Source: Phymorhynchus buccinoides (taxonomy: Eukaryota; Mollusca; Gastropoda; Neogastropoda; Raphitomidae). From it: a stretch of DNA of 64,000 nt. The DNA is taken from the NCBI GenBank assembly GCA_017654935.2, contig CM065682.1, forward strand, positions 37,158,824 to 37,222,823. The letters run 5' to 3'. A program made the translations under genes and the position numbers. The notes under the pieces were generated by a model. That model ran no database searches. It had not been told where the DNA came from and saw only the letters and a program-made list of their open reading frames with translations. Numbering within the stretch: position 1 is the first letter of the stretch; every line of letters starts with the position of its first letter. Positions 1-10,848 of this stretch are shown here, piece by piece.

Positions 1-2
1 CC

Positions 3-968
3 ACCCACTACTGCTTCGACTGCGCCAGCTGCTACTGCCTGGGCTGCACGGAGCAGCACCGCCACATGCCCACGCACAAGCACCACCGGGTCAAGTCCCT
101 GGACCACGTCAGCGCAGCCGACATCATGAAGCTCCAGAAACGGTTCTGCACCAGCCACGAGGGCATGCCGCTCGACCTCTACTGCCTGGTCTGTCGTAGC
201 GCAATAGCGAACAAAAGTTAAGGCCCACGAACTCAATAAAACGCACCCAGCTCATAACAAAACTGAATGTATTCTTTGTTTTCTTTTGAGCTGGGTGCGT
301 GTTATTGAGTTCGTGAGTTTTCGGAGATGATTGTCTTTCTGGGCCTTAACTTTTGGTCGCTAATTGATTCTGAGTGTGACTTTTCAAGCGGAGGGGGAAG
401 TTGTTGAAAGGGGCATTTTGTTGACTGAACTCGTTCTCATTAATGATTTTTTGGAATGAACTTAATGTTAAAAGAATAAATTTCAGTTTTGTTATGAGCT
501 GGGTGCGTTTTATTGAGTTCGTGAGTTTTCGGAGATGATTGTCTTTCTGGGCCTTAACTTTTGTTCGTTTGTGTAGAACACAATCAGGCTGAAAAGGAAA
601 GAGAAAAAAAATGATGCCAGAGCCACGTAGGCCTAAATTAACTTGTATTCCCAGTTAAATGATGAAAGGCCAGGGGAGATTTGTTGTTGATTTTTTGGGG
701 TAATTGTAGGCTTTTTTGTGTTAAAGTAAAGGTCAAGATCATCATCACCATCATCGTCATAACGCATCGTGGTGTGTGTCAGGTGCACGAACAGCCGATG
801 TGCGGGCAGTGTGCGGCCACGGTGCACCAGTCGTGTGGGGCCATCATCATCATCATCATCACCACCATCATCATCATAACGCATCGTGGTGTGTGTCAGA
901 TGCACGAACAGCCGATGTGCGGGCAGTGTGCAGCCACGGTGCACCAGTCGTGTGGGGCCATCATCATC

Positions 969-1001
<33 letters not shown>

Positions 1002-1004
1002 ATC

Positions 1005-1051
<47 letters not shown>

Positions 1052-3417
1052 AACGCATTGTGGTGTGTGTCAGGTGCACGAACAGCCGATGTGCGGGCAG
1101 TGTGCGGCCACGGTGCACCAATCGTGTGGGGCCATCAGCACCGTGGCCAAGGCCGCCGTGGACAAGAAGAACACCCTCCGCTCCGCTGAGAAAGTGCTGC
1201 AGGTAAAACGGTAGGGTGTACTCACAATGGCCGAGGCCTCACCCAGTGTGACAGAGACACCCCTTTTAGGAGCCACCCTACTTCTTCTTCTTCTTCTTAA
1301 CCACCCCTATTGTTCCTGTTAATGCTCTTCTTTCTTCTTCTTTTCCTTCTTTTTCTTTTTCTTCTTCTTCTTCTTCTTTTTTCTTTTCTTAACCACCCCT
1401 ATAGTTCATCTTAATACTCTTCTTCTTCTTCTTCTTAACCACCCCTATAGTTCATGTTAATGCTCTCTTTCTTGTTCTTGTTCTTGTTCTTCTTCTTGTT
1501 GCTCTTCTTCTTGTTCTTGTTCTTGTTCTTGTTCCTCTTGTTCTTGTTCTTGTTCTTGTTCTTCTTGTTCTTCTTGTTCTTCTTCTTCTTCTCCTTCTTC
1601 TTCTTCTTCTTCTTAACCACCCCTATAGTTCATGTTAATGCTCTTCTTATGTGCATATAGGTACAACTTTTCTACTTCCTCTTCTTTTCTGATTCATTGT
1701 CCCCATCTTCATCTTTTTCCACTTTTCTCTCCCCTCCTCCCCCTTCTCTTCCCACTCCGCTTCGACCTCCTTTTCTTTTTCTTCTCGTCCATTTCTCCCT
1801 CGTCCTCCTCCTTATTTTATTCTCGTCTTCATCTTTCTCCTTCTCCTCTTCTCCCCCTTCCCGCGCTTCCTTATCCTCGCCCCTCTGCTTCTTCTCTACG
1901 TCTTGGCCTTCTTTCTTCTCCCCCTCCTTCTCCTCCTTTCTTCTGTTTCTTCTTCCTCTTGTAAAGATAAACATTGGCAAAATCTGATTACCAATGATCA
2001 ATTCTAAATAGAGGATTGTTATAGAAAAATGTTACGAGACGATTTTTAGGATTGGGATGATTTTTAACCCGTGTTTGCCCGTGGTCCATTCAAATTGGAC
2101 CAAATCCAGCATTTCAAGCGTGACTTCACTTTCCAACGGTTCTGTTTGTTTCAGGCGGGCCTCAAAAAGTGCGAGCACACCACGAAGCACATCCAGAAGG
2201 AGTGCGTGGAGATCGACCAGCTGAAGCAGAACGCCATGGACGAAATCGACGACTCCTTCGACCAGGTCATCAAGGCCCTGGAGAACAGGCGGGCCAAGCT
2301 GAAGAGGGACATTGAGGACCACTTCAGATCAGAGGCCCCACAGTATGAAGAAACCCAGGAGAACTGCGACGTGCTGACCAAATCTATGAGCACCCGCATG
2401 GACCTGGTTATGCAGATGATCCAGCACGCCTCGGACTTTGACATCCTGTCCTGCGCCGACAACCTCTTCCGGTCGGCGGAGAGTATGGCGGCCCGGAACA
2501 ACAGCGTGTTGGAGACCCCGCGTCCCAAAGTGGTGGTGAAGATCGACGACCTGGCCGTGCACAACTTTGTGGAGCTGGTGTCCCTGCTGGGCGCGGAGAT
2601 CGGCAGCACTCAGCTGAAGGGCATCCTGCTGAAGAAGATCACCACCAAGATGAAGGGCGACCAGCAGTCCCCCGACATCAGGGACCTGCTGCTGGGGGCC
2701 GACAACACGCTGGTGGCCGTGGACAACAGGAACCAGTGCATCAAGGCCATCCAGGTGGACGGCGACAGCTTCACTACCAAGCGCCTGCAGCTCAAGTCAG
2801 AGCCGTGGGGAGGCACCAAGCTGCAGCCGTCCATGATCGCCGTGACGGGGCTCAAGGTGATCTACGTCATCACCGTCACTGACCAGCTGGCCGTGCAGTC
2901 CACGGTGAAAACCCGCAAGGACTACTGGGGCATCTGCGCCATCACGCCCATCAACCTGGCCTGCAGCTGCAAGTACCCGCCCGGCGTGGACATCGTGGAC
3001 ATCACGGGCCGCCGCCTGCGCTCCATCGAGGTGGACCACCTGGGGGAACAGCTGTTCGAGATGCCGGGCTACGTGGCCATGAACGGGGACCACATCCTGG
3101 TGACGGACCGCGCCAAGAAGTGCCTGACCTGCGTGGACCAGGAAGGCAAAGTGGTCTTCATCTACCGCGGCCAGGGCGAGGAGAAGCTGGAGTTCCCCAG
3201 AGGCATCTGCGTGGACAGGAAGGGGCGCATCTTCGTGGCGGATCATGACAGGGGATGCGTGCACCTGCTGAACAGGCGCGGGGAGTATCTGTGTCGGGTG
3301 ATGAACGTGGCCAAACCTCGCACTCTGTGTCTGGACCATGGGGACAGGACTCTCTACCTGTCCAACGAGGGCAAGGGCATCACCTTCTTCAACCTGATAG
3401 AAGTGGAAACGGTCTAG
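3..3417 (+). CDS. TRIM-like protein (B-boxes, coiled coil, NHL-like C-terminus), 3' part
   Basis: Three exons are inferred: 3-188, 1074-1202 and 2155-3417 (62 + 43 + 420 residues, all junctions phase 0). The gene is open at the window edge, so the RING and start are not seen. Exon 1 carries the end of a Cys/His-rich B-box 1 and the start of B-box 2 (CTSHEGMPLDLYC). Exon 2 supplies CGQC, VHQSC and the start of a coiled coil. Exon 3 continues the coiled coil (about 100 residues, KALENRRAKLKRDIEDHF) and ends in NHL-like beta-propeller repeats (FPRGICVDRKGRIFVADHD). TRIM proteins of this layout are usually RING E3 ubiquitin ligases, and the propeller binds protein or RNA; TRIM56/TRIM2/TRIM71-like members are greatly expanded in molluscs. 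Substrate and RING presence are unknown. AATAAA at 3512-3517 fits the mRNA end. The exon 1 donor (GTCTGT at 189) is weak, so that junction is the least certain. Confidence 0.82.
207..568. mobile_element. Fold-back (MITE-like) element in the TRIM intron, right arm duplicated
   Basis: The left arm at 209-268 (CGAACAAAAGTTAAGGCCCA onwards) is the reverse complement of a segment at 480-568. A second copy of the right arm lies inside, at about 287-355. The right arm differs between copies by only a few bases over about 70 bp. No open frame is present. It begins only about 20 bp after the inferred exon 1 donor. I could not define a clear target-site duplication. Confidence 0.7.
741..1135 (+). repeat. 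Tandem triplication of splice acceptor plus 5' half-exon, separated by ATC microsatellite
   Basis: A module of about 90 bp (CATAACGCATCGTGGTGTGTG, acceptor CAG, then the first ~63 bases of the B-box exon up to GGGGCCATC) occurs three times, with exon-like parts starting at 783, 900 and 1074. The modules are joined by (ATC)n/(CAT)n tracts of different length. All three exon copies stay in the same open frame through the poly-Ile-coding spacers. Copy 2 has ATG in place of GTG at its first codon. Confidence 0.85.
1074..1202 (+). CDS. B-box/coiled-coil exon of the TRIM-like gene (third of three copies of its 5' half)
   Basis: Acceptor GTGTGTCAG ends at 1073; the donor is CTGCAG|GTAAAA at 1203. 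It encodes 43 residues with the remaining zinc ligands (CGQC, H, C) and the start of the coiled coil (KNTLRSAEKVLQ). Only this copy reaches the true 3' part and donor; the two upstream copies run into ATC repeats. Confidence 0.8.
1280..1960. repeat. CTT/pyrimidine compound repeat in TRIM intron 2
   Basis: (CTT)n and (CTTGTT)n tracts are interrupted four times by a conserved module of about 34 bp beginning TTAACCACCCCTATAGTTCA, at about 1298, 1389, 1435 and 1612. From about 1670 to 1960 the strand is a less regular C/T-rich tract. Long open frames here on both strands are low-complexity artefacts. Confidence 0.8.
2155..3417 (+). CDS. Terminal exon of the TRIM-like gene
   Basis: The acceptor is a pyrimidine stretch followed by TTTCAG ending at 2154; reading is phase 0 from GCG GGC CTC to TAG at 3415-3417. 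The reading frame also stays open upstream to 2071, but that part is AT-rich intron. The exon is GC-rich compared with its flanks, which supports coding. Residues about 1-100 are charged and helical (KECVEIDQLKQNAMDEIDDS); the last 150 residues hold NHL-like strands (GDHILVTDRAKKCLTCVD, GRIFVADHDRGCVHLLN). Confidence 0.9.
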   Translation, partial: AGLKKCEHTTKHIQKECVEIDQLKQNAMDEIDDSFDQVIKALENRRAKLKRDIEDHFRSEAPQYEETQENCDVLTKSMSTRMDLVMQMIQHASDFDILSCADNLFRSAESMAARNNSVLETPRPKVVVKIDDLAVHNFVELVSLLGAEIGSTQLKGILLKKITTKMKGDQQSPDIRDLLLGADNTLVAVDNRNQCIKAIQVDGDSFTTKRLQLKSEPWGGTKLQPSMIAVTGLKVIYVITVTDQLAVQSTVKTRKDYWGICAITPINLACSCKYPPGVDIVDITGRRLRSIEVDHLGEQLFEMPGYVAMNGDHILVTDRAKKCLTCVDQEGKVVFIYRGQGEEKLEFPRGICVDRKGRIFVADHDRGCVHLLNRRGEYLCRVMNVAKPRTLCLDHGDRTLYLSNEGKGITFFNLIEVETV

Positions 3418-3511
3418 GAACACAATTCGTTTTGTTTTAGCACTGTTTGGGACAGGGTGAAAGGTGAAAGGACTGAAAGTTGAGGGGAAAAAAAGCTTGA
3501 CTGTGATTTAA

Positions 3512-3517
3512 AATAAA
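3512..3517 (+). promoter_or_regulatory. Polyadenylation signal AATAAA of the TRIM-like gene
   Basis: A canonical hexamer lies 95 bp after the stop codon on the same strand. A G/T-rich stretch follows, consistent with cleavage around 3530-3550. Confidence 0.6.
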
Positions 3518-3698
3518 GCCTTGAGGATGTGACCGTTAGTCTGTGATTTGCAACCATGCGTTGTTTAGCTGGTGATAATATTTGCGTTGTCAAATTGTGT
3601 CGAAATGCACTTCTTGGGTCATGCTAATCAATAATATAATTATGTGTGTTGAAATCTACGGCCAATTTCTTTTCAGTTGTATTACCCCCCTTGCGGGT

Positions 3699-3702
<4 letters not shown>

Positions 3703-3745
<43 letters not shown>
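3703..3745. repeat. (GA)n microsatellite
   Basis: About 21 perfect GA units downstream of the TRIM-like gene. Confidence 0.95.
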
Positions 3746-3749
<4 letters not shown>

Positions 3750-6172
3750 TATTTATAAAAGGATTATTAAAGTTTGTTACACGCTCATAGTGAAAGTTCT
3801 GCCGCCAAAGTGGTGGTCATAATACAAACCGTTTCAGAATCAGAATGTTCAGCTCACAAACCTTCTAGGCCTTTTTATTCAGTCTCTGAGATTAGTGAAG
3901 ATCTGAGAGGACATGGATAAAGAAGGAGGGATTTCGACTCTCTTAATGCTTTCACACGATACACCTTTGACAAGTTTACTAGTCTGTAGGAAACTCAACA
4001 AAAATTAGGACGGGTTTTTTTTTTAATTTAAAAAAGAAGAAGATATGTACATTGCTGAATGATATCTATTTCAATGGTGTTTGTATGTTCTTTGTTTTGC
4101 TTTGTCTCTGAATTTAGGCTATATTAAATCATTGTTTTACGGTGGTTTTTTAAATCTCGTTGTAAAGTACCGATATACCATCTTGTCAATGTGTTTGCTT
4201 GTTTGTTTGTTCTTCTGCATTCGATTTCTAGACCTAGAGCCTTTGAGAATGATCCTTGTAAGTATGCTGTACTTAAATAACGAATATTATTTTCTGGCTG
4301 ACTTAAATGTTCTCTCCTTTTCTTAAGAACAAATGCTACGAATAAACACAAAACATACTGTCAAAATGTTGCAATATAATTGCATTATCAGCTGTGGTGT
4401 TGGCATTATGTTTGAGTGAGTCAGTGTGCATAATTAATGCATCGTTGTTTATAAGCTTGCATGAATGCGTTGACTTCAGCGTACAAAAAAGCTTTCCATC
4501 TCAGTGTATCGTTCTTTCTGTTTCATAAAAATAACCCTAACCTAATCTTAATCAAGGCCAGGCAAAATGTTGCTTCTCGGTGAAAGATTTCAATTAGAAA
4601 ATTTGGTATGGGTAGGGAAACAACTTCGCCGATATTTTTGAATATCATTCCCAGCACAGCCAGAGAATTACCCCCCAAAATCCAATCTAATACCACTGCG
4701 TGACTGCTGCTGAACGACACCTGCGTGTAAGCTTACACACACATCACTGAGTGTACGAGCGTATTCACGCACTGCCTGATGACGTCTTCAAACATGTCTA
4801 CTAGTCTTCAGCTAAAACAAGGAATGAGGGTTTAGAAAAAACATTCCAACACTGGGATCCGTACACAGCGGGTCTGACCGAAGAGGACTGTGGCAATATG
4901 CTGAGGTGGCAGACCGGCGGCGGGGCGGCGCAGTCAACCTTCCAGCGACGGGGTGCTGTTGGCATGAAGTGCAGGATGATGGGCAGCGGCGGCTTTGGAT
5001 TGGAGGTACATCAGTATGTGATCCACGGTGTGGCCGTTTTGGGAATGAAACCCCTGCATGGACTCACTAAGTCTTGTTGTCGGTGGCCTGTGAGTGTGGG
5101 CTGGGGCTGGTCACCCCAGTTCTCCCCACCGTGGATGTACGCAATGAGCCACTGCTGTGTGTTGACTTTATTGGTCGTCGTCATCCTGAAGCCTGTATGG
5201 AGGGCTGGAAGTACCTGGGCATGAAGAAGGCTGCCATGTAGGCCTGACGACGGGTTTTTGTGGGCCCATTTGGACAACGCCAACTACGACTTCATGTGGA
5301 CTACAGCGACACCCCGTGTCTGCAGGAATATGCCAGAATTGACAGCTACGAACCGAATTCACGACTTCATTCTTCCTGACAAGAGACTAGTCTACGCCAA
5401 GACTCCCACCGAACCTACAACAGCGCCTCCCATCCATACCCTTTCCAACGACCAACGTGAATGAATCAACAACATCAAGTCTACAGCACCACTACCAACT
5501 TGTCCCAAAGGGCGTATGCCATGAGGACGTTATATATATGTTCCTGAGAGAGTTTAAAAAATGAAGGAAAGGCTAAACAGGAAATGGCAAAAAGGTGGGA
5601 TCGGAATGTCTCCGGGTTTACGGAGGCCGGTGTAACGAAAAATAGTGACCCCTGTAGAATAAGGAGACAAAGGTCAATAGTCTCCCAGAGAAAGTAGACC
5701 TGGTGATCAGATTTGTACCCAACCACCCCCGCCCCCCGCCGAAATGGCAAAGTTGTACTTTAGACACCCCCTCATGTTTACGCTCCTCAATCTCAAAGTC
5801 AGGTTCTTTCAGTTTTATGAATAGCCATGGGCTGACCCTAACCCTATCCCTTTTCTGAGAATGGCAGAATGTTGTTTATCGGTGAAAATGTTCAATGCGA
5901 AAATGTGATAGGGGTGTCTAACCTGGTGTCCTATAAAACAGTAGACAACTCCTGGAACTCATTGGCGTCATTGCCGCCATTTACTAACGCCTTCAAAAAC
6001 CTCCTTGACAAAAATGAAATTTTTAGTGAAACGTGTCATGATTATGATGATTGAAAATACATTGCAATCATTACTTTCCTTTTGCATGCAAATGCAACCT
6101 AACTAATGGAAAACATTTATTTCGGATGGGACATTTTATAAGCCGCGAGGCTTAGTTAGAAGCCTGTCCCTT

Positions 6173-6173
<1 letters not shown>
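3746..6173. other. Intergenic DNA without a supported gene
   Basis: AT-rich to mixed sequence. Short frames such as 4081-4326 and 4523-4720 have no coding character. Within 4880-5400 the base composition is richer in G+C and short peptide-like stretches occur in shifting frames (for example MEGWKYLGMKKAAM followed by a stop near 5240). This could be a decayed exon, but I do not recognise a family. Confidence 0.5.
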
Positions 6174-6220
<47 letters not shown>

Positions 6221-6449
6221 AGTGGAACCTCCCTTATAAGACCTCCCATTATAAGACTCCCTCCCATGTAAGACCTACTTTTCTGAAACATTGCCCTTCT
6301 TTGTAAGTATTAAAGTTACATCCCTTATAAGACCCCTCCCTTATAAGACCTCATTTTCGATTTTATTGTAAGGTGGTTCCACTGTACTACTACTACTACT
6401 AGCCTACTAGTACTACTACTACTACTAACTACTACTACTACTACTACTA
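6174..6449. repeat. (CTA)n microsatellite split by a MITE
   Basis: A CTA/TAC tract runs up to 6219, resumes from about 6385 and continues, imperfectly, to about 6449. The TA-specific MITE at 6220-6384 sits inside it. Confidence 0.85.
6220..6384. mobile_element. pogo/Tigger-like MITE, copy 1 (CAGTGGAACC termini, TA target site)
   Basis: The element is 165 bp. It starts CAGTGGAACCTCCCTTATAAG and ends GGTTCCACTG, with TA directly on both sides (6218-6219 and 6385-6386). Internal CCCTTATAAGACC motifs repeat in both orientations. CAGT-type termini with TA duplications are typical of pogo/Tigger-group non-autonomous elements. A second copy of the same length lies at 22332-22496. Confidence 0.75.
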
Positions 6450-6528
6450 CTTTTGGCTGAGACTATATTGACCATAATCACACTTTTCTACGGGGGTCTA
6501 TATTCCTCGTTAACACCGGTACCCTGTA

Positions 6529-6529
<1 letters not shown>

Positions 6530-6618
<89 letters not shown>
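6530..6618. repeat. 89-base G homopolymer
   Basis: An uninterrupted run of G. It could form G-quadruplexes, or it could be an assembly or sequencing artefact. Confidence 0.95.
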
Positions 6619-6734
6619 CTAGTGGCGCGTGATGCAAACTGCACGTGACAACGTCGCTTTCTGGGAGAACACTGTGTCGTCTGCCACAAGACTTGTCACA
6701 CAGACGGGTGGAAATCTATCTCCTATGCGTCTGT

Positions 6735-6889
6735 AAAGGGCCAGCCACACGTCCACTAAAATCACACGACTGTACGATACGATTCGATCACATGGTCTCC
6801 AAGAACAAATGTGATTCGCGCTTCGAGATCACGTGATCGTATCGTATCGTACAGTCGTGCGATTTTAGCTGACGTGTGGCTGGCCCTTA
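6735..6889. mobile_element. Short palindromic MITE (AAGGGCCAGCCACACGT termini)
   Basis: The ends AAGGGCCAGCCACACGT and GACGTGTGGCTGGCCCTTA are inverted repeats, and the inner arms (CACGACTGTACGATACGAT and its complement) extend the pairing to roughly 60 bp per side. There is no coding capacity. Confidence 0.75.
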
Positions 6890-7131
6890 AGCGTGTGATA
6901 TTGAACAAAAGTGTAGACTGGAATCCTGTGTGTAGAGAAGGAATTGATAATATTCTTTCGCTTGGATCTTGGATATGTAAGAGACGCGAGAAGGTGAAAA
7001 GGCAAAAAATAGTCCTACTGCTCGTATGTGTCTGTTTAGTGAAGTCAATAACGAAGAAAAGGTAAGTTAAAACCCGTTATCCTTTCAGCAAAGTGATAGT
7101 GGCTGGATTGGAGGAATATTGCCTGCTTTAA

Positions 7132-7591
7132 CCCTTTCATCGCCAGCCATATTTCAGCCAAAAAATCCATTAAATTTACCTGGGTAGAGAACAAAAACCA
7201 TCTGCAGTATTGGGGATTCTTCTGTGATATATATAAAATAAGGTCTACCCTTACTTCCCAAAACTAAGACAATGGGGTCTTTAGATAATATACCCCAATT
7301 TGATGCCTTTTAGTGACATAGGGGAAGACGGGGTAAAAAGCGCATGGGCGGGTAAGAAGCCCACCCCAATTATCTCATGAAATAAAGAAAATTTCAGTCA
7401 AATTTGCCCATGAGACGAATGCTAGACATTAACGCTCGTCTCATGGGCAAAATGAGACTGAAATTTGCTTCATTTCATGAGATAATTGGGGTGGGCTTCT
7501 TACCCGCCCATGCGCTTTTTACCCCGTCTTACCCTAAGTGTTAAATCACTGTTGTGCTAAAAATAAAAATACGACTTTGGTGGTGAAAAGG
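7132..7591. mobile_element. piggyBac-like MITE A, flanked by TTAA
   Basis: Termini are CCCTTTCATCGCCAGCC and TGGTGGTGAAAAGG, with TTAA at 7128-7131 and 7592-7595. TTAA duplication plus CCC-starting inverted repeats is the piggyBac-superfamily signature. The long-hairpin MITE at 7321-7534 is inserted within it. A related element is at 44840-45239. Confidence 0.75.
7321..7534. mobile_element. Long-hairpin TA-MITE, copy 1
   Basis: A 214-bp near-perfect palindrome: GGGGAAGACGGGGTAAAAAG at the left and its complement at the right, flanked by TA (7319-7320, 7535-7536). The arms are about 100 bp and the centre is around GCTAGACATTAACG. TA duplication suggests Tc1/mariner-type mobilisation. Five further copies are in this window. 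Confidence 0.9.
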
Positions 7592-7595
7592 TTAA

Positions 7596-8018
7596 GAGAG
7601 ACAGAGAAAGAGAGACAGACAGCGAATTTGCTTTTGAAATGAGTCCTGAAGCATTACAAATTAAGTGAAAACTGAAATGCATTTTATTCGTACAGTTTTT
7701 TATATTTTTAAATAGTGGGTGAAAAAAAGTATACTGAGCACATCAAGCACTACAGGTTGTAGTTGTAGTAGCAGTAGCATCAGCAGCAGTAGCAGCAGCA
7801 TTTATGGGGAATCAGAACATCACAGAAAACTGAGAAAAGGACATCACCCTCTCCTCAGTCTGGCCCTTCTATTGCTACGTTTTGGAGGAAGTTTAAATGA
7901 TCGTTTGGCGGAGGTACTCTTAACATTTCTATGTTTATTGATCACTTTATTTTCCTACACAGCAGATGTTTGCATATAGGTCTAGCGTTTTGAACAAGAT
8001 AATATGCATATTACGTGG
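7596..8018. other. No gene seen; short AGC/AGT-rich stretch
   Basis: The frame 7719-7979 is driven by an AGC/AGT repeat (poly-Ser) at 7755-7805 followed by hydrophobic residues. There is no recognised domain and no splice or start context. Confidence 0.5.
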
Positions 8019-8218
8019 CGGTACCATAGCCGATGAGATTTAACCGGGGCGTGGTTACTGCTACGCCTATCTGTATTGTTAAAAAATCGGGACTTTACTG
8101 GTGTTGCACTGCCTCCGGGCATTGCATCCAGTATTGTTCCCACCATCTTTGTATCTACAAATGCCCCATATGTGTCTGTTCCAGACCGAGAGGACGTAAA
8201 ACACCATTTTTCGTACGG
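8019..8218. repeat. Dispersed repeat R1, copy 1
   Basis: About 200 bp from GGCGGTACCATAGCCGATGA to GAGAGGACGTAAAACACC, closely matching 10849-11042 in the same orientation. A partial inverted piece (TTTACGTCCTCTCGACCTGG) is at about 10468-10520. The class is unknown. Confidence 0.75.
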
Positions 8219-8902
8219 ATTTCAACGATTTTTGGAGGACGGGGAGGGGAGGGGGGTGGGTGGGTAGGGTAGGGAACCATAATTTATTAGAAATCGTACA
8301 TTAACATTAGGGGATTAACTGGAATTGTCAGACACATGAAGGTGACTTTGTACTTCGTGTTTTGTTGTGGACCTTCTACTACATCTTCACAAATGGAAGA
8401 ACATTATATTGATTATTCTTGAATAAAACCTTAGTATTAACTATATAATTATATTAAGTTGCCTTTGTACAATGAATGTTGTTTGAAAACGATCTGGTAT
8501 AGCTGTCGTTTATTTCCATGAGCATTCTGGATCAAACGATGCGGGCCTATTGGTCAGGGCAGTGCCAAGACGAGTTAATGCGATTTGCTGCAGCTGTTCA
8601 CTGATCAGCCATATCCGATGTCCACTGCACGTGGTACAGATCTGTTGTGCTGACAGAAGGCAAACAAACGGACAGCGAGGCTTCTGTCGTCTGTCCTTAG
8701 CAAAAGGAGTAACCTACGTTGTCCGCAGAATTAAATACAGACACGCTCACAAACAAACGCGGGTGCACATATAATGTACATCCGTGTGCATATAAACGCA
8801 CGGGCGCACGCGCACACCATCGCCATTCGTCAACAACAAAAACGATAACAAAACAAGCAACAATAAAGCCAGAGACGTGTGGAAAGAGAACCCGTGCGTC
8901 TA
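8219..8902. other. Non-coding spacer
   Basis: A short G-rich stretch at 8239-8272, then unremarkable AT-rich DNA. I see no gene. Confidence 0.5.
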
Positions 8903-9204
<302 letters not shown>

Positions 9205-9570
9205 TGCCTGTAGCCTATAGCGATATCTGTCACACATAGCCTGCCTTATATGTCCCCCACCCGCCCTTTCTCTCTGTCTCCTGTCTGAACATACAGCCAA
9301 CAAAACAATAACACAGCAAGATGCAAAAGGGCCACACCTCATCTGACCTTTTCATTATGGCGCCCCTTGTCTATAATGATGATGATGATGATGATGATTA
9401 TTAAAGATAAGAGAATTCTTTAGCCTAGCAGACCCGTCATTACCTGTCATGTGATCAGCCAGCTGTTTTTTTCTGTATTAATTTGCAAATTCTTAAAAAA
9501 AGAAAAAAAAGTAGGCCTACCTTAGCACAAGAATGAGTGTCTACAAATCCCTTTCTGTGTCTGTCTTTCT
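9205..9570. other. Spacer between CT microsatellites
   Basis: Contains a (GAT)n stretch at about 9378-9400. No gene is seen. Confidence 0.5.
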
Positions 9571-9838
<268 letters not shown>

Positions 9839-10089
9839 ACACTGCATACGATTCGATTCACTACGATCCGATTTTGACATTTGTGAGGCATGATTGACGT
9901 GAAATGTTACTGTCTAAATAAATCTGATGAAATCCTACTAGTCATACACACTATTGACAGTAGGAGCATGCATTGAAAAGCTTATTATGTGTCAGACATA
10001 CATGTCAAGTGTGTCCCATTCTTTTTTTTTCTTCCAAAGACAATCAATATTTAAACATTCGTTTAATTTCAGTGTGTTAGTCAAGCTTA

Positions 10090-10308
10090 GGAGAAGACGG
10101 GATAAAAAGCCCATGGGTGGGTAAGAAGCCCACGCCAATTATCTCATGAAATGAAGCAAATTTCATTCACATTTTGCCCGTGAGACGAGTGTTAATTTAA
10201 TGTTTAGCATTCGTCTCATGGTCAAAGTTGACTGAAATTTTCTTTATTTCATGAGAAAATTGGCATGGGCTTCTTACCCGCCCATGGGCTTTTTACCCCG
10301 TCTTCCCC
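10090..10308. mobile_element. Long-hairpin TA-MITE, copy 2 (diverged)
   Basis: Left end GGAGAAGACGGGATAAAAAG; right end CCCCGTCTTCCCC; TA on both sides (10088-10089, 10309-10310). It is 219 bp with more substitutions than copies 1, 3, 4 and 5, so probably older. Confidence 0.85.
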
Positions 10309-10848
10309 TATGTTTTTGTCTTTGTCTGATATTCTCTCTGTCTTAACATGATTACTGAAGATATAAGAACATGTTAGTTTTGTTTCTTTTTTGGTAGTTC
10401 TTTACTCTGACCTGCATTTTCACTCAAATAAACATTTTTGTTAGTAGTAAGTAGTAATTTTGGAATTTTACGTCCTCTCGACCTGGGAAGGCACATATGG
10501 TACATTTGTTAGAAACATTTTTGTTAATGCATAGTCACCATTTATAAAGGTCCGATCTGGTTGGCTAGCTTTAAAAAAACCTGAAACTGAGCTGTACTTC
10601 TTAGAGATTTGTGATGTGTCAGTACTTTCTATCTTTATTTCATTTATATTATCTTATTTTATGTGATTCAGGGATTGGAGCCCTGTATCTGACCTCTTGG
10701 ACATCATCTCAGAAGAGAGACCCCTTAAGGACATAACTGGGGATGGGCTATACGACAGCGTTTGACTGGACATGGGACGGTACACGGACCGTAACTGGAC
10801 AAAGCTTCGGATTCAGCTGGATTAAAAATTAAAAGATATAATACTTGT
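10309..10848. other. Non-coding spacer with an inverted fragment of repeat R1
   Basis: The segment near 10468-10520 (TTTACGTCCTCTCGACCTGG) matches the complement of the R1 3' end. Otherwise I see nothing. Confidence 0.5.

Noticed and set aside
681..1214. Continuous 177-codon frame over the three exon copies as a separate protein
   Set aside because: It is made of intronic ATC repeats (poly-Ile) and exon copies with splice acceptors. It is better read as one spliced exon with tandem partial duplicates, although alternative splicing is possible.
5258..5464. Frame encoding WAHLDNANYDFMW... as a gene
   Set aside because: Short, no recognisable family and no splice context. Neighbouring frames give equally protein-like pieces, so at most a decayed exon.
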